Shown: positions 34,456 to 46,124 of the stretch, in pieces
How the letters are laid out: every line of letters starts with the position of its first letter
Numbering within the stretch: the stretch's first letter is position 1
Source of the DNA: Zygaena filipendulae
Lineage: Eukaryota > Arthropoda > Insecta > Lepidoptera > Zygaenidae
Assembly: GCA_907165275.2 (NCBI GenBank)
Contig: OU015678.1
Span: forward strand, 4,650,001 to 4,714,000
DNA length: 64,000 bases
Reading direction: 5' to 3'
Translations under genes and position numbers: made by a program
The notes under the pieces: generated by a model
What the model was told of the DNA's origin: nothing
The model's database searches: none
What the model saw: only the letters and a program-made list of their open reading frames with translations

Positions 34456-35087
34456 CAACTTGCATAAATTTTTTTTTTCAGTCTATTTTAAAGATATATG
34501 GCCTACTTAAACAAAGCAAGAAAAAGAAAAAAAATATATGCATAAATTAATGAAATAGAGCGTTTCAAAGTTCCTACTTTAGACCTTACCGCCGAAACGC
34601 GGAATGACGTCACTTGTTCAAAATTACGCCTTATTAATCTGTGATAAAAATGTCAATGTCGTATTGACAGGGTCATGTGACACTGACAGATAGATAACTT
34701 CAATATCCAAAAGCGAAATAAAGGTTGAACTGTGTCGATTTACTTCCAAAAGTCCCAGTAAAGAATCGAAATGCATGTTACCGATGCATTTTAAAGTAAA
34801 AAACTTCAGAAAATGAAAAATATGCGTTGACTGTATGCACTTAGTTTCTTTTGCCTTCTCTGAAAGAGGTAAATGTTTCCTAAAAAAATAAAGGTGACGT
34901 CATGTGTTAAGCTTGGCTGTGATTGGTGTTTCGTTGCAACGTTCCGTTTCACAAAATTAAAAGTTGAATATTTTGGAAACTATTGAAAATTTTTTAGTAA
35001 ATCTTTCACGATAACGCTTTTCTAAGGCTCTGTTTTTGAAATATTGACACAATTTCTTATTATAAATTTCATGCAAGTACCCTATTA
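34455..35087 (+). mobile_element. MITE family A, copy 3
   Basis: The left end is eroded (CCAACTTGCATAAA); the right end is intact. It carries two TGACGTCA sites (34604 and 34897). The short string CACGGAGCC occurs on both sides (34450 and 35115), possibly by chance. Confidence 0.8.
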
Positions 35088-35299
35088 ACTAGGACTGGAC
35101 TTAGCACGGAGCCTCAGAACAATCGAAGCGAACTCGTGACGTCAGAAACGCAGTATTTCCAACAACGCATGGCCTAATATCGCCGTTTCTAATGCATAAA
35201 GTAGCCTAAAGTAATCCAATATACCTACTTTACAGAAAACCTTAGAAAGAAAACATAAGTTTTTGCTTATAGTACGGGAGATACCGATGCTAATTCGGG

Positions 35300-36770
35300 A
35301 GCGACTCGAGCGTCGTTGGGACCTATTGGGTTTTGAAGATTAGGAGATATAAACAAAATAAGGTCATATGATATTTTTTCATTCACCGGTGGGTTTAGCT
35401 TCTACAGGCTTTCAAAAATGTAAAAAAAATATTAAAATGGAAATACTCGAGCGCGTCAGATATTGTAGTTTAGATACTCCAAGGTGTCTCTGATATCGAA
35501 AATATATTCATCTGCCGATTTGCGTGGTGGGGGTGGCCATCCGGAAGTGGAGAAAATGAAAAAAAAAAAACATTTACTCCAGCGCGTCAGATATTCAAAG
35601 GGGATGTTAAGTGAGCCCTAAAAATGCTCCCCTCCGAAAATCTGCCAATTTGGAGGTGACGCAAGGTAGTAGCGAATTTTTGAAAATGCAAAAAAAAATC
35701 TCAATTTTGAAATACTCGAGCGTGTCAGATTATTTTACAGAAGGTTCAGCTTGCACTCCAAGTTATGTTGGCTTAAAATCTGACAATAATTTTGAGGGGT
35801 ATTATTAATCTGACTGGTAGAAACAAAAATTATGATTTATTTTTAAGATTTTTTTTTCTTTCTGACGTGTAAGTTTAATAACTTCATGAGCTATTTCTTG
35901 TTCACAAAAAACACACTTTATATTTCTATGAAATATGTAAAAGCTCACAAAATATTATTCACAAAACTAACTTTAAAGCACAAACAAGCCAGAGCGTTTT
36001 ACATATAATAACATGAACGCGTTGTTTTGTGATGAGCTTTATTATATAATATATATAAAGTGAAAGGTTATAGGTGAACCTATAGTTTGATGTAATACTT
36101 AACTTAACTTATTTTAATATGTATTTTAACCGACCAAAAAAAGTTATAATTTGACACGTTTAGCGCCGTGATATACTGTGATGACGTTATGGCGACGGAA
36201 AATAGTGTGAGGACGGTGCGAGAGAGTGAGAGATAGAGAAAAAGTAAAAGAGAAAGAAAGACAGAGATATGAATAGGTACATGTTTCACTGCAGCTGCTC
36301 GTTCGATTCGAAGACGATTTTTGTTTCTTCGGCTTATGAAAATCGGCAGATTATATTTTTCCCGCTATCCTTGAGTTATTTACTTTAAAATAAAAAATAA
36401 ATCAACTGCGCTCGAGAATGTCGAAGTTGCGTTTTTTTTTGCAAGTTTGTGATCCTCTAACTCCCTTACGTCACGTTCAAATGGTCAGATTATTCATATA
36501 CATACTTCTCACTATGTAATTAACCCACCATATCTTAATCTGACGCGCTCGAGTATTTCGAGTTATCAATTTTTTTATACTAATCTGATCGGTTATTCTA
36601 GACGCACCCACCAGTGTAGAGGGCCTATATTTGGTGGAGGTACTCAACATGGTGCAAGGTACCCCCCTTATGTTCATCTGACGCGCTTTAGCTAATCCAC
36701 AAATCCCCTCTTGGCGGTCCGTACTAATAAATGCTGGTAATTTTTCCCACTTTTTTTTATTTATCATGAT
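35300..36770. repeat. element with spaced CTCGAGCGCGTCAGAT motifs in inverted arms
   Basis: A motif near AAATACTCGAGCGCGTCAGA recurs at about 35305 (partial), 35441, 35572 and 35710. It reappears inverted at 36537 and 36676. The spacing is 131-139 bp on both sides of a central region of about 0.8 kb. A-rich runs precede each motif. I do not recognise the element and no protein is evident. Confidence 0.6.
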
Positions 36771-36972
36771 AATCCTACTAATATTATAAATGTGAAAGTG
36801 TGGATGTTTGGATGTTTGTTACTCAATCACATACATAGGCTGAACAGATTTGGATGAAATTTGGCATGTACGTTGTCAGGGGGTCACGGAGAAGGACATA
36901 GGGTACTTTTCATCCCGGAATTCCCACGGGAACTCCGAAATTACTGTGAGTTAAACCGCGGGGCACGGCTAG
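36771..36972 (+). mobile_element. Helitron-like element (clean full copy)
   Basis: TCCTACTAATATTATAAATG at the start and GCGGGGCACGGCTAG/T at the end, about 205 bp. It is a good reference copy for the family: TC start, 3' hairpin, CTAG end and insertion next to T. Confidence 0.9.
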
Positions 36973-36979
36973 TTTTTAC

Positions 36980-39250
36980 CGTGTTTACGCATTTTTTATA
37001 GAAACGACTAATTAACCTAATAGGCGACCAGTCGCCTTTAAAATTATTTTGTCGCCGATTCGCGTTCTGAGTAGCCTAAATAGCGAAAATCGCCCACGTT
37101 GGCAACACTGCAGAGACGTGAGGCCATAGCTGCATAAAAACTAGTGGCAGGAGCTCCCAGTAGGCTTGCGCCCGTGTTGGGAGTCACCGCTCTTCTAAAC
37201 TTAAAAACAAAACGAAACAAAACCAGGATAACATTATAAAGAATTAAGTAATTTTTAATACAGTTGCTCAAAAAGTGGCGTATTGCAGGGACGTTTAGCG
37301 TTCGGGATGTGGGCTATTACATACTCGAGCTTTTTGTTTACCCTTCCCGAACTCGTGCGTTCTCTTTGCCAACTGTCAAAAATGGCGACACGACTTTGAA
37401 ACACTTTTTGCATTGCGAAACGTAGGTTTCGCATTACTAATACGACTAGCGCCATCTCTTGATCACAGTTGGAACTTAGTTGAGTTTGTTGTGTTTTTGA
37501 TATTTTATTAAATTGCTTAATTTTTTCGTAACTGTATTAAAAATAGTTGTTCAGTACACTTGCGGAACCGTCATTGCAACTAGTTCCGACTGTCAACCCT
37601 CACCTTCGGCTGCGCCTCGGCTTGGGTAGACATTTGTCGGAACTCTTTGCAATGACAGGCTTTCCGCACTTGTAATGAAATATACTATTGTAACATAATT
37701 TAAGAAAAGGAAACTTGGTATAAAGAATTAAGTAATTTGTAACATAATTTAAGAAAAGGAAACTTGGGCAATTTCCTGAATTTAAGCTAGGAGTACAGAA
37801 CAAGTAGACAAGGAGGGAAGAAGGGGATGGGGGGAATAGGGAGACGAGGTGGGAGTGTATGGGAAACATACGATGGTCGACGATCGACGATGACGATCAT
37901 TAATTATTATATTATTGATAGACCGGAACCCATATTTTATAACTTTTATCATACCTATTCAAAAATTTAATACACCTAATTGAGGAGATAGTTTTGCTTA
38001 CATAATTATCTTCCGTCCGAAAGCATGATGACGTTTGATAAGCTTCCGGCTACTGTCCGCATAGTGTCTCTTTTGTCGATTTAGTGCTGCCACCTATAGT
38101 TCCTGCAAGTTCCTTATATTTTTAGTATTACAGCGGAAATATTGGTTGCATAAAAATTAGATGAAAGTTCTTAGAAATTTAATTTAATAAAAAATGTCTC
38201 TAATTTTTACTGGGATCAATAAGAAAGTCATAATTTCAAAATGAAAATTTTCTTAATAAGCAATAATTTCAAGCATTATGACTCTTAATTTTTTAATTAT
38301 AAAAAAAAATATTAGACGTAAAAAAAAAACAAGAAACATTTTTCCTTTGGTAAATTTTTTTTTAGACCAATATTTTCGAACTAATAATTTCCAATCTTAG
38401 GCAAAAATCTTGGCACTATTTATTATTTATCCCCTTTTTAGTTTTTTTTTATAGGGGGATTTAGGGGTTTTTGACCTCAGTTTTTTTGACATAATATTTA
38501 CCGCTGAGGTAAATATTTTCGACCGAGAGTTGGTAACACTGGGTCAACTATAAAGTACAAAACACGTAGTGATTACCTTCTCTCTGGTACTGGCAGTATG
38601 GGCCCTGTACTCTTAGCCTTTCCTATATAGGATAAATAAACGAAAAAAAAAAATCTCTCTGCCCTCTGGTACAAAATACAAATCAAATTGGAAAAAAAAG
38701 AGGTAAAATGTAAATGGAATGGAATTTGGATGTTTTTTGCATAAAAACCAAGTGAAATATTTTCTTTGATTGTAATTTCTTGAAAGTGTACAAAAAATCA
38801 AAATGGTATTTTAAGCATTGTTGCACAAACCTCGTATTGAATATAGTATTTCTTTGGCACAAACTCAGAATGAAATAAAAAAGTCTATTACTCTACTTTT
38901 TATTAGTCTACTTTTTATTTCGTCTGAGGGCACAAACTACATAGAGTTATTACGGTTGGGTCACTTTTGGTGCTGTGATTGTATTAATATTATTATTTTG
39001 ATTCCTAAGTTTAACTGGAAAAACCTATGCACGATTCTCTTTGATAAAAATATTTTATCGTTTTATCAGGAAAGTTGTGTATAAAATAGTGTCTAGGTTT
39101 GTCCAAATTTTATTTTTGCTTACAATTTTTAGTGAAGATATATTATACCTATCAGACTGTAAAGTTATTTTTTTCTGTTATCTTGAGCTGTCCTCAACTT
39201 AGGATTTTTTTTTGTTTAATTAACATTGCAATTTGGAACATAATTTTTCA
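36980..39250. other. mostly unique DNA upstream of BORCS5
   Basis: No gene was found. It contains a 52-bp duplication (AAGAAAAGGAAACTTGG at 37701 and 37751), a short inverted pair (TCATTGCAACTAGTTCCGAC at 37571 against 37638-37657) and a LINE/SINE tail ending AATAAACGAAAAAAAAAA (38575-38650). Near 39250, TTTTTCAG could be the acceptor of a BORCS5 5'UTR intron. Confidence 0.4.
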
Positions 39251-39282
39251 GCACACACACACATAAAATATTGAATGTAACA

Positions 39283-42200
39283 ATGGGCTCTGAGCAATCG
39301 GCACAGACTCAGAGACAGCCACAAAGAGCTCCACCTGTGAGACGAGGCCACACTATTGCGGTGTCTACCGCTCGAGGTAGGTGGTCATGTTTTACATAAT
39401 TAAAGTTCCCCTGAAATCTACACTAGTAATAAAAAGGCAAGTTTGTATGTTTAGATGTGGCGATATGATAATCTCTTGTCATCTCCAAGAGATTGATGAA
39501 CTGATTTGAAAAAATCTTCAATATCAACAAGTAGCTGTTGGTGAAGGAAAACATCGTGAGGAAACCATAGCATGGTGGTAGGGCGCTCTCTAGTGCCCGG
39601 CTGGCTAGCTACCACCTTCAAGTTGCAAATCTGTCGCCAAGCATCTAACGGTGTGTTCCGGCAGCCCCACTTGAAAGCCAGTTCCCATCCCCATTCCAGG
39701 TCGGCAACGCACCTGCATGCCTTCTGGTGTTGCAGATGTCCATGGGCAGCGGTAATCACTTACCGTCAGGTGTACCACTTGCCCGTTTGCCCCTTATGAC
39801 ATAAAAAAAAAAACTATGAGTTCCAACACGAATACAATAACATGTAGGTATGTTAGGATTTGCCATTCATCAATGGTACCATCACTGATTTGCACCTTGA
39901 AACGGGCTAACAGTTGTCTCGACACCTAATATCAAAAACTTAAAAAACAGAATGCATAAACATTTAAAACAAAAGGTGAAATGAATACTGGCATCCATCA
40001 GTTGCTTGAACTGCCTACCTTGATCCCTACTTTGTCTATTACACTTCCACTCCTTCATGGCTCAACCAATCATCATGTTGCATACACATTGTCACGGGTA
40101 CAGAAAAAGACATAGGATACTTTTAGTCTTGGAATTCCTGCGGGAACTCCAAAATTAACATGGGTGAAACTGCAGGGAACAGCTAGTTATAAAGATATTA
40201 AAAAAATATTATTTATTTATTATTTATAAAGAGACATCACATATGGGACTCCATGAGCTCATAGTTTCCATGCAGTAGGCATTCCAATGATGGTTGGCTA
40301 TGCCTCAAACGCGACTATCACACAAAACAGCTGCTTATGGTCCCTGGACCGATCGCATGCTTAACTAAGGAGAAAAAAAAAAAAAATTTGGCGGGAAGCT
40401 TAAAATCTGGCGGTCGTGTTTTTATATTTAATTTTAGTGTTGGATTAGTGGCAAATAACACTCAGTGTTGAGTCCAAAAAGAAGAGAAAAAAAAAATTTA
40501 TTTGTCCCCAGAGGCTCACAGAGGCCATGACTCATCAACCAGTGGCAATAACTCTCCCGGCACAAGTGTGTGCTCCGACACCGAATTGCCTTACATCTCC
40601 TATACAGTTGGAAGACCAATTGGAGGTGAATAATTTTTAATGTTTCCCTGAACGTCGATTCCCGTAATGTCGCTCCTCAACAGACCCATTTTCCCATTAG
40701 ATTGTTCTTCACCTTATGGCCAGTTTACACTTCCGTAAGTAAGTAAAAACCACATGTGAATTCTGGCCGGCAAGTAAGTGATTAAGTAGCAACATTAATT
40801 TATTATACATATAATTGTACTTTAGAGTGATAATATAAATTGTATCAGTTGTTTGTTGCCCTAAATAAAGAAAAATTTAAAAAAAAAATCTTGCTGCATG
40901 ATAGAATCCACATCTATTTTTTGGATATTGTTGCCAAAATAAAACTCATGAAGAACATACAGCTTATTGCATGGAGTTGCTTAATACTGCGCAGCAAAAT
41001 CGCCATAATCCGCCATTATGGCGTCTGTAATCCGCCATTATGGCTCTGTAATCCGCCATTATGGCGTCTGTAATCGGCCATTATGGCGTCTGTAATCGGC
41101 CATTATGGCGTCTGTAATCGGCCATTATGGCGTCTGTAATCGGCCATTATGGCGTCTGTAATCCGCCATTATGGCGTTTGTAATCGGCCATTATGGCGTC
41201 TGTAATCGGCCATTATGGCTTCTTTACCGAAATGTACATTGTGGCAGACTCGCCGAAAGCGATGCCCCGATCGCAGAGGAGCGCGGACAGCAAGAAGTCG
41301 ATATTACAACGCAGACAGCTATCACTGCATTCCAGAAAGAACAAGAGGGCTCACGACATCGTGGTAGTGAAGACGGCCACAGATGCGCAGTTGGATGAAG
41401 ACTTAAGAAGGTTGCAGGTGCGACTGCTGTTGCTACGAAACCCTGTATGTGCGACTTTGACTCGCTCTTGACCGGTTTTTTTTTGTTTTTAGGAAATCCC
41501 AACTTTTTTACCAATAATGAGGGGTACGCTCGGCCTGCCGGGCGCCAAAGATCCGGAAGTTCTAGAAGGTGATTTATTTATTTATTTATATGGAAGACCA
41601 ACAGCAAGATTATAATTTATATTATATAAAATTATAACAAAAATGCTAAAAATGTACACTCCTTGTGTAAAACATGGTAAAACTCTGGCTTCTGGTTAAC
41701 AAAAGTTACATAGAAACATAAAATTAAATTATATAGGTCAATTTGTATTGTGTCGACGAACCATACCTAAAGGTCATTCACCCGCGTTGGGGTGGTTCTA
41801 ATTATTTTTAATTTTACATTTTGAATTTTGAATTTAAAACTAACTAGTATTAAATTTCTGTCAAACTGCCAGTTTTCTTTGTTTTATTGTGCTTCTTTTA
41901 TTTACAGGTCTCGACTACCGTCCGTGGGTTCGCCTCTCGGCCCGTCTGCAGGCGCACCTCGCCGCGTGCGCGCAGCCCCTGGCCGCTGAGCAGATAGCCC
42001 TCGCCGGGAAAGTTAAAGAGGTATGTGTGTACACTGTACATAATATGTATTATGTAACAAATTTTTTTTAGGTATTATGTTATATACAACTTGTTAGAGA
42101 AAAGTTCAGTAAAGTTGATTATGGATAGTATGTTTTGATTTTAAGATTAAAGATGTCATAAAATTGTTTCAGTTGTACATTTATAGTGGTTGTCGGCAGG

Positions 42201-43468
42201 CGGACACGGAAATCTCCCGGCTGTACTCGCAGATGGTGGACAAGCAGCGAGCGAACGCGCGGCACGCGGAGCGGCTGGCGCGCGTCCACGAGGCCGCGCA
42301 CCAGCTGGCGCGGTGCGGCGCGCTGCTCTCGCAGGCGAGTAGAGGGGGCCCGCGGGGGAGTCACCCGCCGCCGGCATGCGGAGCGGCTGACGCGCGTGCA
42401 CGAGGCCGCGCACCAGCTGGCGCGGTGCGGCGCGCTGCTCTCGCAGGCGAGTAGAGGGGGCCCGCGGGGGAGTCACCCGCCGCCGGCACGCGGAGCGGCT
42501 GACGCGCGTGCACGAGGCCGCGCACCAGCTGGCGCGGTGCGGCGCGCTGCTCTCGCAGGCGAGTAGAGGGGGCCCGCGGGGGGGCCACCCGCCGCCGGCA
42601 CGCGGAGCGGCTGACGCGCGTGCACGAGGCCGCGCACCAGCTGGCGCGGTGCGGCGCGCTGCTCTCGCAGGCGAGTAGAGGGGGCCCGCGGGGGAGTCAC
42701 CTGCCGCCGGCACGCGGAGCGGCTGACGCGCGTGCACGAGGCCGCGCACCAGCTGGCGCGGTGCGGCGCGCTGCTCTCGCAGGCGAGTAGAGGGGACCCG
42801 CGGGGGAGTCACCTGCCGCCGGCACGCGGAGCGGCTGACGCGCGTGCACGAGGCCGCGCACCAGCTGGCGCGGTGCGGCGCGCTGCTCTCGCAGGCGAGT
42901 AGAGGGGACCCGCGGGGGAGTCACCTGCCGCCGGCACGCGGAGCGGCTGACGCGCGTGCACGAGGCCGCGCACCAGCTGGCGCGGTGCGGCGCGCTGCTC
43001 TCGCAGGCGAGTAGAGGGGACCCGCGGGGGAGTCACCTGCCGCCGGCACGCGGAGCGGCTGACGCGCGTGCACGAGGCCGCGCACCAGCTGGCGCGGTGC
43101 GGCGCGCTGCTCTCGCAGGCGAGTAGAGGGGACCCGCGGGGGAGTCACCTGCCGCCGGCACGCGGAGCGGCTGACGCGCGTGCACGAGGCCGCGCACCAG
43201 CTGGCGCGGTGCGGCGCGCTGCTCTCGCAGGCGAGTAGAGGGGGCCCGCGGGGGGCTCAATAACGGTTGTCACGGCTCAAAAAAGCGGCTTCAAAAACAG
43301 TTGTCACGTGGCTTCGCTTTTTCCAGCGATTTGTCTTAAGTTTTCTAATTACTTTTGCTCCTTATCCAACAGAATTTGCACGACGTCGAGGAGTTGAACC
43401 AAATGCTGCCACCGGACAAGAGGCTGCCGCCGTTCGAGTGGAGTGAGGACTTGAAAGGAAACAACTAA
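39283..43468 (+). CDS. BORCS5: BORC complex subunit 5 (myrlysin)
   Basis: BORCS5 anchors BORC to lysosomes through N-myristoylation; BORC recruits Arl8 and controls lysosome movement. Seven exons: 39283-39376, 40512-40625, 41248-41417, 41493-41568, 41908-42020, 42200-42334 and 43373-43468. All phases agree and the product is 265 aa (human 196). The first six residues, MGSEQS, equal the human myristoylation start. DIVVV (exon 3) and EIPTF (exon 4) are conserved. From IALAGKVKE to NQMLPPDKRL the alignment to human is gapless, which fixes both exon 6 borders. That makes the exon 6 donor CAG/GCGAGT a GC donor, the first of nine tandem copies. Extra length lies in exons 1-3. The start has a good context (AACAATGG). 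The coding sequence looks functional. Confidence 0.93.
39545..39815 (+). repeat. retro-repeat family F in BORCS5 intron 1
   Basis: Same family as 26310-26575, here plus-strand: GGCAGCCCCACTTGAAAGCC, then CCTTATGACATAAAAAAAAA as the poly-A end. Confidence 0.75.
40040..40188 (+). mobile_element. Helitron-like 3' part in BORCS5 intron 1
   Basis: It has GGAATTCCTGCGGGAACTCC, a decayed hairpin (GTGAAACTGCAGGG) and AACAGCTAG/T. The 5' end is missing. Confidence 0.7.
41006..41222 (+). repeat. 22-bp minisatellite, about 10 copies
   Basis: The unit contains GGCCATTATGGCGTCTG. The array ends about 25 bp before the exon 3 acceptor of BORCS5 (41247) and so occupies the usual branch-point and pyrimidine-tract neighbourhood. 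Each unit has the near-palindrome GCCATTATGGC. Confidence 0.95.
42262..43255 (+). repeat. 112-bp array duplicating the BORCS5 exon 6 end and donor
   Basis: Nine units. The first is the 3' half of exon 6 plus its donor; units 2-9 repeat it. The nine CTCTCGCAG/GCGAGT junctions fall exactly every 112 bp, at 42334, 42446, 42558, 42670, 42782, 42894, 43006, 43118 and 43230. Units 2-9 share changes absent from unit 1 (GACGCGCGTGCACGAG for GGCGCGCGTCCACGAG), so they spread from one duplicate. Since 112 is not a multiple of 3, reading past the first donor shifts frame and stops at 42452-42454. Long open frames on both strands here are composition artefacts. Confidence 0.95.
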
Positions 43469-43614
43469 ATAGCGATCTTAAAGCTCCCTTGGCTTAGACT
43501 GATTTTCCCTTGGTTGCTATTTTCGGCGTTACCGAGTGGACTGTATAACAATGTATATTTAAATTAAATTAAGTTACCCTTTAATTTTATTAAATCATAT
43601 TTCTCGTATAGATA

Positions 43615-43620
43615 AATAAA
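43615..43620 (+). terminator. BORCS5 polyadenylation signal
   Basis: AATAAA lies about 150 bp after the stop codon, the first such signal downstream. Confidence 0.6.
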
Positions 43621-43659
43621 TATATAAAATACATATGTTTTACTTGTTTAAATATAACT

Positions 43660-44195
43660 TCGGCATCTTGTCTGTCAATTATAATAAAGACTACGTCCTT
43701 CTCTGAACCCCTGTCAACCTGTATGAAAATTCCATTATAATCGCTTGAGCCGTTAAGCCTGAAAGCGTAACAAAGAAACAAACTCACTTTCGCATTTATA
43801 ATATGACTAGCTGTTCCCCGCGGTTTCACCCGTGGTAATTTCGGAGACCCCACAGTAATTCCGGGATACAAAGTACCCTATGTCCTTTTCTGTACCCCCG
43901 ACAATGTGTATGCAAAATTTCATTAGAATTCACTCACTTTAACTTCGGAATTCCCGCGGGGATTCCGTGATGAAAAGTACCCAAGTCCTTCTCTGTACCT
44001 TTGAAAACGTGTGTACGAAATTTCATGATGATCGGTTGAGCCGTTAAGGCATGAAAGCATAATAGACAGAGTTACTTTCGCATTTATAATATTAGGAGGG
44101 ATTAGCGGTTCCGATGGTTTCGCCCGCGTTCATTTCTGAGTTCCCGGGGAAATTCAGGGGTAAAAAGTGCCCCATGTCCCCATGAACGGTCCCGA
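43660..44195 (-). mobile_element. cluster of four Helitron-like fragments
   Basis: Minus-strand pieces start near 43680, 43806 (CTAGCTGTTCCCCGCGG), 43930 and 44101. Each contains the TGTCCTTCTCTGTACC segment or its hairpin, so the copies appear to have inserted side by side or been tandemly joined. Confidence 0.7.
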
Positions 44196-44249
44196 AGTTT
44201 ATTTATTTATTTACTAGGAAGACCAGCACCACACTTAAATTTCTAATGG

Positions 44250-44479
44250 CCGCACTCAGAGTCAACTTTAATGATTACTTAGTTAAGTATAGATTTTTGA
44301 AACAAAACTGCCGCAATCATAGACGTTCATTAAATTAATGTTAATTGGCATTTAATGAGATATAACTTAATTAGTTAAATGCCAATTAACATTAACTTAT
44401 TAAACTTGTCTGATTGCGGCAGTTTTTTTTTTTAATCTATACTTAACTAAGTAATCATTAAAGTTGACTCTGAGTGCGG
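44250..44479. mobile_element. MITE family B, copy 3
   Basis: A palindrome like copies 1 and 2, 230 bp, with a T run in the right arm. Confidence 0.9.
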
Positions 44480-45172
44480 CGGTAAGTCTTAAATTTCACT
44501 TTAAGTTCAAGCGTGAAACCGTAACCACCTCACATTCGCAATTAAATAATTAAATGGATATTATAATGATGCTTGTACATTATCATCAGGGATGGCTGCC
44601 GTAAAAATAAATAAAAAAAAGAATAATTTTACTACGTATGACAATAGCGGTCTTATCGCTCAGAGCCATCCCTTCCAGACAACCATAGGAAAATTGCAAT
44701 CGAGGCGGTTTACCCACCTGACCTCGTGTACAATAAATTAATTATTTGCACAAAACCAACACTGCTTGCAGGACTCAGGTTTGTAGTGAATATTACTAGA
44801 TACACACGTAGACCTAACGTTCATTTTTAACCGACTTCCAAAAAGGAGGAGGTTCTATGTTCGATTGTATGTATTTTTTTTTTTAACAAAACAGGCCAAC
44901 TGTGGTACCTAGTTCAGGTATGTACCTACCTTGCATCGAGATTAAAATATCCCTCAGTCAAAATGGGTGGTACCTACCTACTTTTTTTTCAAAATACCTG
45001 CATACCATTGACCAATAAAACTGCATACAAAGATCGATATCTTTGGGCAGTGGCGGACTAAGCCCGCCAAAGGCCCGGGGCGGTAAAGCTAAATGATAAG
45101 CTAAATGAGGCCTCCAATGACAGCAAATATTAATTTATTTTGTGCAAAATATTGAACTTTGAGCTTAAATCC

Positions 45173-45362
45173 TACTAATAGGTATTATAAACGCGAAAAT
45201 TTGTAAAAATGTATGGATGGATATCCATCCATGAGAGATGGATGTTTCTTACTCTTTCACGCAAAAACTACTGGATGGATTTAAATGAAACTTTACAATA
45301 ATATAGCTTATCTATACTTTTATCACAGAATTCCCGCGGGTGAGACCGCGGGGCACAACTAG
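45173..45362 (+). mobile_element. Helitron-like element
   Basis: TCCTACTAATAGGTATTATAA start and GGGCACAACTAG/T end. The central segment is deleted relative to 15506-15868. Confidence 0.8.
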
Positions 45363-45852
45363 TTAAGTAATATCATAAATATCTTGCTATACAAATATAA
45401 ATTTTCACATTCTTTCGCGTCGCGCTACGTTGTCGCTAAAGAAATTGCAACAATTCGCATGGGCAGAAATCATCTAAGTAAATTATGTACACATGTACAT
45501 ATTGCTTAAGTCATAGCATTACTCTTTGGACATCGTCGCAATCGGTTAAACAGAAAAAGCAAAATCCGCGAAACAAAAACCCTACCTACTCCGAGGCGAC
45601 GCAAACCATGTCGAAAGAAATGATGTTAACAGCTCTGCAAGATTAAAAAATTTACAGATCATTTGAAACTTTAGGAACGATAATGTAGAGTTCAAGTTTC
45701 AACGATGAAATGTTATGACCTTGGCAAAATACGTATACTAAAGTTAAGTGTTAAGGTCACCGCAGACCTGGCGTAGAAATTTTTGACGCTGCAGTGACCT
45801 ACTAAAAAGAGAAGTTATGAAAGCGATAAAAACAGAAAGTCAATTAAACAAT

Positions 45853-46065
45853 TCTGGACATAAAAAGCATATTGTGGTCGGATCTAGTATTTTAATGTAC
45901 AAAAGTAGTTTATTAAAATGTAACACTAAAACTACTTTTTAACAAACTACTTTTTAACACTAAAATACTAAATATTGCAGTAACCTACCTACCTATTTCA
46001 GTGATGAAAACTAGTTTGGACGGATGTTGAGATCCGACCATATTATGCTTTTTATCCGACTTCCA
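45853..46065. mobile_element. MITE family M, copy 3
   Basis: TCTGGACATAAAAAGCATA is inverted at TATGCTTTTTATCCGAC. The interior holds a palindrome around AAAACTACTTTTTAACA. Confidence 0.7.
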
Positions 46066-46124
46066 AAAGGAGGACGTAATAAAGGTAATAATGTACCTAC
46101 AAATATTATAAGTATCATAATGGG

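Noticed and set aside
41000..41222. CRISPR-like array
   Set aside because: The 22-bp units are contiguous without spacers: it is a minisatellite in an animal intron.
41171..41471. Alternative long plus-strand frame over BORCS5 exon 3
   Set aside because: The acceptor at 41247 and the matching phases on both sides define a 170-nt exon; the rest of the frame is minisatellite and intron.
42156..43260. Long Arg/Ala/Pro-rich open frames on both strands (up to 218 codons)
   Set aside because: They run through the 112-bp GC-rich array in several phases and are a by-product of its composition. The real coding part is only 42200-42334.
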